Origin: VXNE01 sp965203615 | GTDB taxonomy: Bacteria > Pseudomonadota > Gammaproteobacteria > Pseudomonadales > Azotimanducaceae | NCBI GenBank assembly: GCA_965203615.1 | Contig: OZ241900.1 | Coordinates: forward strand, 3,038,001-3,102,000 | Length of the DNA: 64,000 nt | Reading direction: 5' to 3' | In this document: piece after piece, positions 8,093-16,765 of the stretch | How positions within the stretch are numbered: the first letter of the stretch is position 1 | How the letters are laid out: each line of letters begins with the position of its first letter | Notes under the pieces: generated by a model | The model's database searches: none | The model's input: the letters and a program-made list of their open reading frames with translations, nothing else | What the model was told of the DNA's origin: nothing | Program-made: the position numbers and the translations under genes

Positions 8093-9037
8093 TTATGGAT
8101 TATAGTAGATAACTCTACCCTCCATATCTAACTCATTTCGGTAACGCTGAGCCTGCCGTCGTCCTGAGGCGCGGCCCGATGGTGTATTTGGCTTCAGTTC
8201 AACAAAGCGGCCACTCGGCGTGACCACATCAGGACGGTGAATTCTACCGTCGGATCCTCTCAAGCTCGGTTCGGATTCCCAACCTTTTGCCCTCGCTTTT
8301 TCGGCAAGCTCTCGATGAGCTTCTCTTCCTCGCTCTATCGCTTGTCGTATCTTTGGATTTGCTGCGCCCTTGGCGTTCTTAGCGGCCTTATACGCGTTGT
8401 ATGCTCGGGTCGCACTCTTGACGCCAACGCGGGCCAAGTATCCCACTCCGGTCAGCGTAGTGGCAACTTCGATGGTCCCGAATATCACATCGGTGGCGGT
8501 GCAGCCCTGGCCGATGTAGCACTCGTACAGGTCGTACCCGGGTATGAGTATCGAGGCGCCGCCTTCGAGGAGTCCCCGGATGACTCCCATCGGCTTGCGC
8601 GTGATATCGGGAGTGCCGCCCACCGCGACGTGGCTGGTCACCTGGAACGCGACCGAGAAGAACGCGATGCCGAAGTGGAAGGATCCGAAGGAGTCGTAGG
8701 AGCCCCACCCGCCGTCGCCGCCGCCGCCTCCCCGGAAGTAGTGCGGGGCGTTGGGGTTGTACGGGGGAGTGCCGGCGAGCCCGCCCCATCCCGGGGCGAA
8801 CCAGGAGGAGACGAACGAGAAGAACACGTCCACCCACTGGAAGCGGTGCGTCGAGACCACGCTGGCGAGGCCGAACCCGCCGCCGGCGGCGCCGCCCTGC
8901 CGGCACATGAACCCCGCCATGACGCAGCCCCCGCTCGCCTGCCTCTGCGACAGCCCGCTCGGGTCGACGAGGCTCATGGGGCTGTTCGAGACGTAGCTGT
9001 AGCCGTTCCAGGCCTGCGCGGAGGCGCGATCCGCCAC
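8093..9037 (-). CDS. Orphan Rhs C-terminal fragment with PD-(D/E)XK-like nuclease toxin (cassette 5)
   Basis: The open frame begins at a GTG just after the GRFLSPDP core and contains the conserved NGYSYVSNSPMSLVDPSG segment, the hydrophobic linker ending GGTPDITRKP, and a hydrophobic pretoxin stretch (GYDLYECYIGQGCTATD...). It ends in a basic domain with RPDVVTPSGRFVELKPNT. The Asp followed by ELK fits the restriction-endonuclease-like active site used by many Rhs and CDI DNases, so DNA cleavage in target cells is likely. Upstream core sequence is present but shifted out of frame by an internal deletion (see 9038-9489), so as it stands the tip cannot be fused to a complete core. Confidence 0.7.
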   Translation of the reverse strand: MADRASAQAWNGYSYVSNSPMSLVDPSGLSQRQASGGCVMAGFMCRQGGAAGGGFGLASVVSTHRFQWVDVFFSFVSSWFAPGWGGLAGTPPYNPNAPHYFRGGGGGDGGWGSYDSFGSFHFGIAFFSVAFQVTSHVAVGGTPDITRKPMGVIRGLLEGGASILIPGYDLYECYIGQGCTATDVIFGTIEVATTLTGVGYLARVGVKSATRAYNAYKAAKNAKGAANPKIRQAIERGREAHRELAEKARAKGWESEPSLRGSDGRIHRPDVVTPSGRFVELKPNTPSGRASGRRQAQRYRNELDMEGRVIYYNP

Positions 9038-9489
9038 CAGCGGGTCCGGGCTCAGGAACCGGCCCAGGGTCGGGTCGTAGACGCGTCCGCCGCGATGAAT
9101 GAATCCCGTCCGCTCCAGGTGCTCGTTGCCCGGCCGAGCTTGTCGCGGGTCCAGGTCGTCGTCCCCTTGCCGTCCGCGCGCGTCTTCGGCTCGCCGAACC
9201 TCGTGTGGGTGAACCTGACCGTCCCGAAGTCGGGGCTCGCGACGCTATCGCGGAACCCCGACGAGTCGTAGGCGAAGGTGGCCGCCACCGCGCCGTCCAC
9301 GGTGTGCGTCGTCGGCTGGCCCGCGCCGTTGTACGCGATCTCCGTCTCCACCCCGGCCGTCGCGGAGGCGTCCATGCCTTCGGTGCGGCTCACCAGCTCG
9401 CCCATCACGTTGTACAGGCTCACCGTCCTGCGCGTCGCCACCTCCGTGGTGCCCGTGCCGCCCGGCTTGTGCACCTTCTCCGTCGCCGT
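9038..9489 (-). pseudogene. Rhs core remnant with internal deletion (cassette 5)
   Basis: This carries an upstream part of the leading Rhs gene (KPGGTGTTEVATR, MGELVSRTEGMDAS, FAYDSSGFRDSV, TTTWTRDKLGRAT). It then jumps directly to the segment encoding EHLERTGFIHRGGRVYDP, but in the wrong frame (read as STWSGRDSFIAADAST). The deletion removed most of the YD-repeat core and caused a frameshift. The homology begins abruptly at about 9489, equivalent to about 23020 in the leading gene. Confidence 0.7.
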
Positions 9490-9513
9490 ATGCGAGCCGT
9501 GCTCAGATCGATG

Positions 9514-9903
9514 TCACCTATGGCTCCAATCATGTGCATCTATCTTGCCCTTGATATGAGGAGGAAATACGATGATCAAGCTCCGTTCGTCAGAGTGCGC
9601 CCATTTTTCCACCGCGTCCTCCAAGATCGACAAGTAGGTTCGCACGCTGGCGGAATCGCCTTCGAGAGGTAGGTCTTCGTGCCTGACTACGACGTTTCCT
9701 TCGGGCAACCACTCAAAGTCACATAAGCAATCCCAAAGGGCATCCCAGTTGACTCCATAGTAGCCAGGAAAACGCAGCGCGCTTCCTAACGCTTCGAGCA
9801 ACTCCCGTTCGGAGTCAATTCCGGACGGCACTTGCCCTTCTAGAGCTACGGGTCCAGACCAGCGGCCGAAACAAAACGGATTCCAAGCCGTATTCCTGTT
9901 CAT
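9514..9903 (-). CDS. Barstar-family immunity protein (cassette 4)
   Basis: This second barstar homologue (about 129 residues from MNRNTAW) carries FPGYYGVNWDALWDCLCDF. It aligns along its whole length with 6810-7202, including ending in DWSHR versus DWSNR. The frame is open further upstream to 9954, but those codons derive from the tail of a barnase-like toxin (TTYESFISFEW), so the internal ATG aligned with the other barstar start is preferred. It is cytoplasmic. No intact RNase partner remains. Confidence 0.85.
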   Translation of the reverse strand: MNRNTAWNPFCFGRWSGPVALEGQVPSGIDSERELLEALGSALRFPGYYGVNWDALWDCLCDFEWLPEGNVVVRHEDLPLEGDSASVRTYLSILEDAVEKWAHSDERSLIIVFPPHIKGKIDAHDWSHR

Positions 9904-10115
9904 CCATTCAAAGGAAATGAACGATTCATAAGTGGTCGGGAGTATACGTGCCACTCGGCGACTCCGGCCGACCCTTCCGCTTCATCGCCCGGACGAGCTT
10001 GTCGTAGGTCCCGGTCGTGTCCCTTCCCGTCCGTATGCGTCTTCTTCAACGACCCCGGACCGCAGCACGGCCCCTCGAAGTCGCCGCGATGCTTCTCCCG
10101 GCAAGCTCGCCTCCA
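9904..10115 (-). pseudogene. Decayed Rhs core joined to a barnase tail (cassette 4)
   Basis: The minus strand shows a frameshifted Rhs core segment: THTDGKG, then DKLVRAMKRK and GVAEW in other frames, corresponding to RADGKG, DKLGRATKRK and GVAEW of intact copies. This runs directly into the last dozen codons of a barnase-like domain (TPDH and YESFIS in adjacent frames), just before the barstar ATG. Most of both the core and the toxin is deleted. It is a fossil of a former RNase cassette. Confidence 0.6.
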
Positions 10116-11093
10116 TCAGGTGCCGGTTCCGCTGGGAGTGCGGAGCTTCTCAAACAGAAAACGGTCGCCGTGCCTCCGGTAGTCGGCTGCTATGAGGTAG
10201 TCGGGATTCCGTCGTGACCAAATGTGGCCGACAAAATAGCGTGTACCATCCACGAGAAGTGTGATCTCCGGCGGGTCCCCGGTTGCCCGGCAGATCATGA
10301 ACGGCAAAGCCTCCCAGGTCTCGCTGCCGTCATCCTCTATGAACACTCTTGGCTGGTATTTCGGCAAGCCCCCGGGGACCCGCGCTTCGTTTATCCAACC
10401 CGTTAGTCCCAAGGACGCCTTGAATCTCACCTCGGACATGCCATCCGGCCACACTTCGAGGTGAGCGAGATCGATCCTCGGGTCCATCCTTCCAGCCAAT
10501 CGGCGATACTCTCCCAAGCAAAGATCGACGACCGCGCGGCCACCCAGTTCCCGCAACCTCGCTAGCCCTCGGATTTTTTCCTCCACGAACTCGCGCGCGA
10601 ACTGATTGTCCAACTTGCGAATCATTTCCGCGTGCGACTGGCGCACGATCAGTTCGAACCCCTCCACGGCACGGCGGTATTCCATGTGCTCCATCACCAC
10701 GGGAGCATCGGCGACCGTCTCGATCACGTATTCGGCGCCCGGCAGCAGTTGCTTGGGGGGCCATCCCTTGTATACGGACACCACGTCTAGGGCGCGGTTT
10801 CGCAACACCTTGCACGAGGCCAATGTCTGGTAGTCGTGGGATCGCGGATAGGACATGAAACCTTCCTTCCCCCGCGTCAACGCCACCACCAGTCTTTCCC
10901 GCGACACTTCGAGGTACGCATGATCGATCTCGCCGTCGAGGCTACCGTCGGTGAGATGGTTGACCATCTCAAGACACTTCCCGATCGCCGCCCCCGCGAC
11001 TGCTCGACTGACGTCATCGTCGGTTCCCGTGCCCGCCAAGGGCCCGCATCCAGCCATGATCGCAAGGCAAGAGACCATCGCCATGGTCTTCAC
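10116..11093 (-). CDS. Lipoprotein immunity protein (cassette 3)
   Basis: This lipoprotein of about 325 residues starts at GTG 11093, whose first bases overlap the toxin stop (GTGA), giving the N-terminus MKTMAMVSCLAIMAGC with a lipobox ending at Cys16. The mature protein would be anchored facing the periplasm. No domain family was recognised; two regions containing LEMVN and LCLGEYRRL look like weak internal repeats. Translational coupling to the DUF4329-like tip indicates cognate immunity. The frame is open further upstream into the toxin gene, but the lipobox fixes the start. Confidence 0.7.
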   Translation of the reverse strand: MKTMAMVSCLAIMAGCGPLAGTGTDDDVSRAVAGAAIGKCLEMVNHLTDGSLDGEIDHAYLEVSRERLVVALTRGKEGFMSYPRSHDYQTLASCKVLRNRALDVVSVYKGWPPKQLLPGAEYVIETVADAPVVMEHMEYRRAVEGFELIVRQSHAEMIRKLDNQFAREFVEEKIRGLARLRELGGRAVVDLCLGEYRRLAGRMDPRIDLAHLEVWPDGMSEVRFKASLGLTGWINEARVPGGLPKYQPRVFIEDDGSETWEALPFMICRATGDPPEITLLVDGTRYFVGHIWSRRNPDYLIAADYRRHGDRFLFEKLRTPSGTGT

Positions 11094-12163
11094 GGCACGA
11101 CCCTCGTTGGCTGCGTCCCCTCCCGACCTAAAACGGGGCACTTGCCGGGCTCGCAGATGCCGACCAGAACGCCACCATCCGGGCCAACCACGCCCAGGTA
11201 TAGTGACTTCCCACTCTTCTTGACCCAATTGGCGTCACCTCCGGTCACGTCGTATCGCGCATTGTAGAATGGGTTGCTGAAAACAAGGTCCCCGCTGGGA
11301 TGCGTGTGATATCCGGGAAAACCTGTGTTCATACGCACATGTGTCGATTCGCCAATCACGGGAATCGAGTACCGGAACCGGCTTTCTAGCACTCTGCCGG
11401 TGCGCCGAGAAGTCCGGCCTTCGATTTCATATATGTTTCCGCCCAACTCAATTCCGTACTTTGCGGAGAGCGGAGCGAGGATGTCCAGCACCGCTCGAGC
11501 CGCTTCGTCGAGGCTGCCGTAGCTGTTTTCGCGATCCAAGATGCCTCGTGCAAACAGCCGACCCAACTCGCGTTCGAGCTCCTCCTTCATGTCGCTGTGC
11601 GTGATATCGGGAGTGCCGGCAACCGCGACGTGGCTGGTCACCTGGAACGCGACCGAGAAGAACGCGATGCCGAAGTGGAAGGATCCGAAGGAGTCGTAGG
11701 AATCCCACCCGCCGTGGCCGAAGCCGCCTCCCCGGAAGTAGTGCGGGGCGTTGGGGTTGAAGGGGGGAGTGCCGGCGAGCCCGCCCCAGCCCGGGTTGAA
11801 CCAGGAGGAGACGAACGAGAAGAACACGTCCACCCAATGGAAGCGGTGCGTCGAGACCACGCTCGCCAGGCCGAACCCGCCGCCGGCGGCGCCCCCCTGC
11901 CGGCACGCGAACCCGACCATGGCGCAGCCTCCCCGCACCGGCGCCTGCGACAGCCCGCTCGGGTCGACGAGGCTCATGGGGCTGTTCGAGACGTAGCTGT
12001 AGCCGTTCCAGGCCTGCGCCGAGGCGGTGTTGGCCACTATCGGGTCCGGGCTCAGGAACCGGCCCAGGGTCGGGTCGTAGACGCGTCCCCCGCGGTGAAT
12101 GAATCCCGTTCGCTCCAGGTGCTCGTGGCCCGTGTGGCCGCGCGTGCGCGGGTCCGCGGACAT
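11090..12163 (-). CDS. Orphan Rhs C-terminal fragment with DUF4329-like toxin (cassette 3)
   Basis: The frame holds the end of the core (RTRGHTGHEHLERTGF, GRFLSPDPIV), the pretoxin linker ending AGTPDITHSDM, and a tip of about 175 residues. The tip has DEAARAVLDILAPLS, a GNIYEIEGR strand, GFPGYHTHPSGD at about residue 280 and LYLGVVGPDGG. The HTHPSG box and overall order fit DUF4329-type Rhs tips, which have a JAB-like metal site; the activity is unknown. The immunity gene overlaps by GTGA. Only a scrambled remnant of the core precedes it, so the start at 12163 is nominal. Confidence 0.7.
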   Translation of the reverse strand: MSADPRTRGHTGHEHLERTGFIHRGGRVYDPTLGRFLSPDPIVANTASAQAWNGYSYVSNSPMSLVDPSGLSQAPVRGGCAMVGFACRQGGAAGGGFGLASVVSTHRFHWVDVFFSFVSSWFNPGWGGLAGTPPFNPNAPHYFRGGGFGHGGWDSYDSFGSFHFGIAFFSVAFQVTSHVAVAGTPDITHSDMKEELERELGRLFARGILDRENSYGSLDEAARAVLDILAPLSAKYGIELGGNIYEIEGRTSRRTGRVLESRFRYSIPVIGESTHVRMNTGFPGYHTHPSGDLVFSNPFYNARYDVTGGDANWVKKSGKSLYLGVVGPDGGVLVGICEPGKCPVLGREGTQPTRVVP

Positions 12164-12765
12164 GGGGTAGCGGTTGGCTCGCCGAGGCTGGCGTGTGGCC
12201 GCGCGTGCGCGGGTCCGCGCCCGTAGGAGAACTCATCGCGCGCCGCCGGGCTCTTGCCGGCGCCCAGCGTGATCCGCTCCGGCAGGTTGCGGCCGTTCCA
12301 CTCGATGGACCTGTCGTGGCCGCAGCCCGAGGCGGTGGTGCACCGGTAGCGGTCGACGTTGCCGTTCGCGTCGCGGCGGATCTCGTGGGCCTCGCCGCCG
12401 ATGGTCGCGTCCGTCAGCCTGTTCGGCCTGGCCCTGTCCGTGTACGCGTGGGACACGTTGATATCCGCGTCCACCGAGCTGGTCTTCGACTTGAGGTTGC
12501 CCCGCGCGTCGTACCCGAAGCTCAGCTTGCGGGTCACGAACTTGCTGCCGCCGAGCCTCGTGAGCGCGCCGTCGAGCCGGCCCAGCCGGTCGTGGAAGAA
12601 CTCCTCCAGCTTCGCGTCGTCGCCGCCGGGCGGCTCGCGCGGCTGGAGAGCAGGCCGTCGCTGCGCCACTCGTAGGCGTTGTCCTGGATCTTCGCCCCGC
12701 CGCCGCTTCGTCGCTCGTCCCAAAGCGTTGTAGGTTGAAGCTATACTCTTGGCCAAGAGAGCCAC
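12164..12765 (-). pseudogene. Scrambled Rhs core remnant of a second core lineage (cassette 3)
   Basis: Readable blocks include KLEEFFHDRLGRLDGAL, FGYDARGNLKSKTSSVDAD, YTDRARPNRLTDAT and RSIEWNGRNLPERITLG. These are homologous to, but clearly different from, the common core (HDPLGRLTT, FIDWNGRNLPARITLG), so they come from a second rhs lineage. Frameshifts lie near 12625 and 12225, and a short duplication of the RTRGHT region is visible at 12130-12225. The 5' edge joins LGRATKR to GGAKIQDN across a deletion. Confidence 0.65.
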
Positions 12766-12774
12766 CGAGCGGTC

Positions 12775-13194
12775 TTACTCTCTCAATCCCACCCTCAGAA
12801 CAACCTGATAGTATTCGGGGCCCCGTATTCCTTTATACAGCTGCCCTTTCAATACAACATTCTCTCCTACGCGTATTTTCGAAAGTAGTGCCCTATCCAC
12901 GAAAACAACTTGCACCTCCTTAACATTTGCCACGACGGAATCATTCAAATCCGACAAAGTGTCCGAGGTTCCCGCAACGATGGGCTGTTTCAAATTCAAC
13001 ACATGAATTCTCAAACGTATATCAGTTTCTGGAGACTCACCATAGTTCGGCGGACCAAAGACGATTTTCTTCATCAATGTTCCTTCCAACTCAACAAACT
13101 CGGGCTCATATGGAAATTCTTCGATAGCGGGTAAACAACCGACCTGGAGAAATGCAAAGAGCAGTAGTGACAGTCTTTTGATATACCCAATCAT
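12775..13194 (-). CDS. DUF4431-like lipoprotein immunity protein (cassette 2)
   Basis: This lipoprotein of 139 residues starts at ATG 13194 and overlaps the toxin stop by ATGA. The N-terminus MIGYIKRLSLLLFAFLQVGC carries a lipobox Cys at position 20. The mature part contains VELEGTLMKK, FGPPNYGESPETD and VVLKGQLYK, a pattern seen in DUF4431 proteins. Periplasmic anchoring matches a toxin that attacks peptidoglycan. The gene is strongly AT-rich relative to the Rhs core. No protective mechanism can be read from sequence. Confidence 0.75.
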   Translation of the reverse strand: MIGYIKRLSLLLFAFLQVGCLPAIEEFPYEPEFVELEGTLMKKIVFGPPNYGESPETDIRLRIHVLNLKQPIVAGTSDTLSDLNDSVVANVKEVQVVFVDRALLSKIRVGENVVLKGQLYKGIRGPEYYQVVLRVGLRE

Positions 13195-15767
13195 TGAATC
13201 GTTACCGTTCCGGGTCTCCAACCCTCCATTCGACGTATTGCATTTGCGACATCGTGTATCTGCAGATCGGTGAGGGTATTCAGTCGGACCTCTCCGGACA
13301 GGCCGGTAGTCTCCCGAACGAAATCCTGAAAGTTAGCGGTATCGTTTTCGTTTGACGGAGCATATATTTCTATGGCTTCGTTAATAGTGGTATTTTGATA
13401 GCGTTCTGTACTTAATAGGTCAAGAAGAGCTCGGTGACCTTGAGCTTCACTAGCAAATATCGCAAAGCCGCCAGCCTCCCCCAATGAACCTCGCTGTATC
13501 GAAAAGGGATATTGTCTCAAATTTCCGGGATTGTTATTGCGCCAGGCCCTTGTTCCTCCGGAGCGACGTTCGACGGAACCGTCGCTGTATACGATAATGA
13601 CATTGCGGCCTTCATCCCTCGCCGAGACTGGCGTAGGAGCGTCAGGCGTTTCTGTGCTCCCAGCCGCCATGTCCCTAGCCGAAATGTCGGGAGTGCCGGC
13701 CACCGCGACGTGGCTGGTGACCTGGAACGCGACCGAGTAGTAGGCGATGCCGAAGTGGAAGGATCCGAAGGAGTCGTAGGAGCCCCACCCGCCGTCGCCG
13801 ACGCCGCCGCCTCCCCAAGAGTTGTAGGGGTGGGGGATCCAGCCCGGGCTGGTGACGGGACCCCATCCCGGGTTGAACCACGAAGAGACGAACGAGAAGA
13901 ATATGTCGACCCAATGGAAGCGGTGCGTCGAGACGACGCTCGCGAGGCCGAACCCCCCGGTGGCCGCGCCGCCCTGTTGGCACGCGAACCCGACCATGAC
14001 GCAGCCTCCCCGCACCGGCGCCTGCGACAGCCCGCTCGGGTCGACGAAGCTCATGGGGCTGTTCGAGACGTAGCTGTAGCCGTTCCATGCCTGCGCCGAG
14101 GCGCGATCCGCCACCAGCGGGTCCGGGCTCAGGAACCGGCCCAGGGTCGGGTCGTAGACGCGTCCCCCGCGATGAATGAATCCCGTCCGCTCCAGGTGCT
14201 CGTGGCCCGTGTGGCCGCGCGTGCGCGGGTCCGCCCCCGCCTCCAGCGCGACGCGCTCCGACTCCGTCAGCGCCGCCGTCCAGTCCGCCTTGCGACGCTC
14301 CCCGAACGGGTCGTGGGCGAATGTGCGCGTGCGCGCCCCGGACGCGTCCGTGGTGCCCTCCACCGAGCCCAGGTGGTCCCTGTGCATGTAGTCGACGTAG
14401 CTCGCCGTGGTCGTCGTCTCTTCGCCCTCGTCGTCCGTGGCCGCCGCCGTCGTCTTCACATGCCGCACCCCGTCCGTGACCCGCGTCTGCCTGATCGACG
14501 TGTGCGCGGCGCCCGCGCGCGGCAGCAGCTCCTCGAACGCGCCGACGTAATACGTGTGCTCCGTGCGCAGGGTCCGGCCGTCCATGTGCGTCGTCTTCCT
14601 GTGGTAGCGCGCCCCGTCCGGGCCGTAGGCGAACTCGTCGCGCGCCGTCGGCTCGGCGGTGGTCCCGCTCGCGCCCAGGGTGATCCGCGCCGGCAGGTTG
14701 CGGCCGTTCCAATCGATGAACTTGTCGTCGCCGCAGCCGGCCGAGGTGCAGTCGTACCCGGTGATGTTGCCGTCGGCGTCGTAGCCGAACGTGTGCGACT
14801 TGCCGTCGATGGTCGCGGTCTTCAGGCGGTTCGGCCTCGCCGCGTCGGTGTGGCTGTAGGAGGACACGTCGATATCCGCGCCGACCGAGCTGGTCTTCGT
14901 CTTCAGGTTGCCCCTCGCGTCGTAGGTCTGGCTCAGCGTCCGGCGCGTCGTGTTGTTCAGCTTCGTGGTCGCGGTCGTCAGCCGGCCCAGCGGGTCGTGG
15001 GCGAACTCCTCCAGCTTCGCGTTGTTGCGGCCGACGTGGCTCGCCCGGCTCGACAGCAGGCCGTCGCTGCGCCACGCGTAGGCGTTGTCCTGGATCTTCG
15101 TCGCGCCGCTCGAGACCGTGTCGATGTCGGTCGGCCGGCCCGTCTTCGGGTCGAAGGCGCGCGTCGTCGTCACGCCGTTGCCGTACGTCACCCCGGTGAC
15201 GTTGCCCCGGGCGTCCATCGCCGCGCGCCTCTCCAGCAACGCCCCGCTCGACGAGTCCCGCCTCAGCTCCGACCGGTAGCCCCGGGCGCTATAGGCGTGG
15301 TGCGCCGTCAGCCCCGAGGGATACGAAACCGTCTTCAGGCGACCGTCGGCATAGTAGGTGTAGCCGTGGATGTAGGTCTTGTCGACCGCGGGCGCGCCGA
15401 TCGTCGTGGTCGACTGCTTGAGGCGCGCGTCGCCGTCGTACTCGAGCGCTTCCCTGAAGTCCGGGTCCATCATCGAGCCGGCGCAGCCGGTGGCGGCGGC
15501 GCCGTTCTTGTAGCAGCGCCGCTCCAGCGCGCCGAGCGCGCGTTTCGGCATGGTCGGATCGTAGCGCCACTCCGCGACCCCGTCCGGGTCCTTGCGCTTC
15601 GTTGCCCGGCCGAGCTTGTCGCGGGTCCAGGTCGTCGTCCCCTTGCCGTCCGCGCGCGTCTTCAGCTCGCCGAACTTCGTGTGGGTGAACCTGACCGTCC
15701 CGAAGGCGGGGCTCGCGACGCTATCGCGGAACCCCGACGAGTCGTAGGCGAAGGTGATGCCTGCCAA
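13191..15767 (-). CDS. Orphan Rhs module with P5/transglycosylase-like toxin tip (cassette 2)
   Basis: This uninterrupted Rhs core of 858 residues runs from TTG (MAGITFAYDSSGF) with no signal peptide. It has YD repeats, DYMHRDHLGSVEG, RVYDPTLGRFLSPDP at about residues 528-542, the hydrophobic linker ending AGTPDISARDM, and a tip with WRNNNPGNLRQY, FAIFASEAQGHRALLDLL and IEIYAPSNENDTANF. The tip matches the phage structural protein P5/muramidase-like family (RNNNPGN... YAP..END), which acts on peptidoglycan. The next gene is a periplasmic lipoprotein that overlaps by four bases. Lacking its own N-terminal secretion part, the module probably serves as a tip donor for the leading gene. Confidence 0.8.
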   Translation of the reverse strand: MAGITFAYDSSGFRDSVASPAFGTVRFTHTKFGELKTRADGKGTTTWTRDKLGRATKRKDPDGVAEWRYDPTMPKRALGALERRCYKNGAAATGCAGSMMDPDFREALEYDGDARLKQSTTTIGAPAVDKTYIHGYTYYADGRLKTVSYPSGLTAHHAYSARGYRSELRRDSSSGALLERRAAMDARGNVTGVTYGNGVTTTRAFDPKTGRPTDIDTVSSGATKIQDNAYAWRSDGLLSSRASHVGRNNAKLEEFAHDPLGRLTTATTKLNNTTRRTLSQTYDARGNLKTKTSSVGADIDVSSYSHTDAARPNRLKTATIDGKSHTFGYDADGNITGYDCTSAGCGDDKFIDWNGRNLPARITLGASGTTAEPTARDEFAYGPDGARYHRKTTHMDGRTLRTEHTYYVGAFEELLPRAGAAHTSIRQTRVTDGVRHVKTTAAATDDEGEETTTTASYVDYMHRDHLGSVEGTTDASGARTRTFAHDPFGERRKADWTAALTESERVALEAGADPRTRGHTGHEHLERTGFIHRGGRVYDPTLGRFLSPDPLVADRASAQAWNGYSYVSNSPMSFVDPSGLSQAPVRGGCVMVGFACQQGGAATGGFGLASVVSTHRFHWVDIFFSFVSSWFNPGWGPVTSPGWIPHPYNSWGGGGVGDGGWGSYDSFGSFHFGIAYYSVAFQVTSHVAVAGTPDISARDMAAGSTETPDAPTPVSARDEGRNVIIVYSDGSVERRSGGTRAWRNNNPGNLRQYPFSIQRGSLGEAGGFAIFASEAQGHRALLDLLSTERYQNTTINEAIEIYAPSNENDTANFQDFVRETTGLSGEVRLNTLTDLQIHDVANAIRRMEGWRPGTVTIQ

Positions 15768-15895
15768 CGCCCTTTGTTTTCTTCCGCGCGTGTCTCAACC
15801 ATCTGGTACTTGTTTGGATCCTGATCCACGTTCCTCCAGACACATGGCGGGTCTGTGGTACCAAATGGGCAAGTCATCGAAGCCGATATCATCAG
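15768..15895 (-). repeat. Cassette junction block, copy 2 of 3
   Basis: This 128-bp block directly precedes the TTG of the cassette-2 core and is nearly identical to 1647-1774 and 19293-19420. Here it lies in the untranslated gap after the immunity gene. A further 130 bases upstream (15896-16024) are almost identical to 19421-19550, showing that the gap was duplicated together with the immunity gene. Confidence 0.75.
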
Positions 15896-16024
15896 CGCTG
15901 CGGGCTTTCGCCGTCCTTCGCCGTCCCGACCGCCACCTTCGTCGCAAAGCCCCGGTTCCACTCGATGAACCGCTCGTCTCTGCTTCGCCGCATCGTGCCG
16001 ACGCACGCGGCGAGTCGTCGGCTT

Positions 16025-16765
16025 TTACTCGCCCTTGGCCTTCATCAAGACCGTCGCGATTTCCTCCTTCGGAATGACCACAACGTTCGACTTGTATACG
16101 GAGAAGGGAAGCCACATCGTCCCTCGAATAACATACAGGCAAACATCGCGCGCCCGCTTCTCGAGGTCGAACGTCTCGTAGTACTCTTGACTCGGATCGA
16201 TTCTGTCCCGATGGTCCAGCTCTCTCCGAGCCCACTCGTCCCGTATCTTGAGAAAGCCATCGAGCACGTACAGACCGTCGTCGTCCGCTTGAGGCAGGTT
16301 CCTCGCGCCACCTTCTTCGAGCGGTAACTTGGCAGGCGCGCCGTTCACGTAGAGGTGGTGATACACCAGATTGGCGACCATGCCTTCGCAGAAATGACCA
16401 TCCAGCGAAATGGTTGCTCCTGCCGACGCCGCGCGGCGCACGAAGTTCTCCCGCGAAGAGATCCTCAATAGGATGGCTCGTTCCCACGGAGGCACAAGAC
16501 GCGGGTAATGGGCGCTGCGCGCAATGGCCACGATTCCAGACCTGTCCACCACGTCTCGAACCGAGATGTCCAAGTCTGTTGGATAGTGCCTGACGCACCC
16601 GGCGGCCAACGCGAGCACGGTCATGGCGCCGAGTCTCAATGCGACCGTCAGGTTCGCCAAGGCGATGCCTGCCGCAGCTGTTTGACCCGCGGACGACGGC
16701 GGACGCTCGTGTCCACATTCACTCCCAAGCCTAGGGAACGCAGTGGTCGGCGCAGATTTCGGCAT
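16025..16765 (-). CDS. Lipoprotein immunity protein to lipase-like toxin (cassette 1)
   Basis: This is a close paralogue of 19551-20294. The core signature is a lipobox (MTVLALAAGC), then YPTDLDISVRDVVDRSG, a central Cys-containing FCEGMVANLV segment and an end in VLMKAKGE. Periplasmic lipoprotein. The start is uncertain: the conserved ATG (MPKSAP) lies inside the toxin gene and leaves an unusually long n-region before the lipobox, so an internal TTG or ATG nearer the lipobox is possible. Differences from the paralogue cluster in VYHHLYVNGAPAKLPLEEG, which could tune specificity to the cassette-1 toxin. Confidence 0.7.
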   Translation of the reverse strand: MPKSAPTTAFPRLGSECGHERPPSSAGQTAAAGIALANLTVALRLGAMTVLALAAGCVRHYPTDLDISVRDVVDRSGIVAIARSAHYPRLVPPWERAILLRISSRENFVRRAASAGATISLDGHFCEGMVANLVYHHLYVNGAPAKLPLEEGGARNLPQADDDGLYVLDGFLKIRDEWARRELDHRDRIDPSQEYYETFDLEKRARDVCLYVIRGTMWLPFSVYKSNVVVIPKEEIATVLMKAKGE

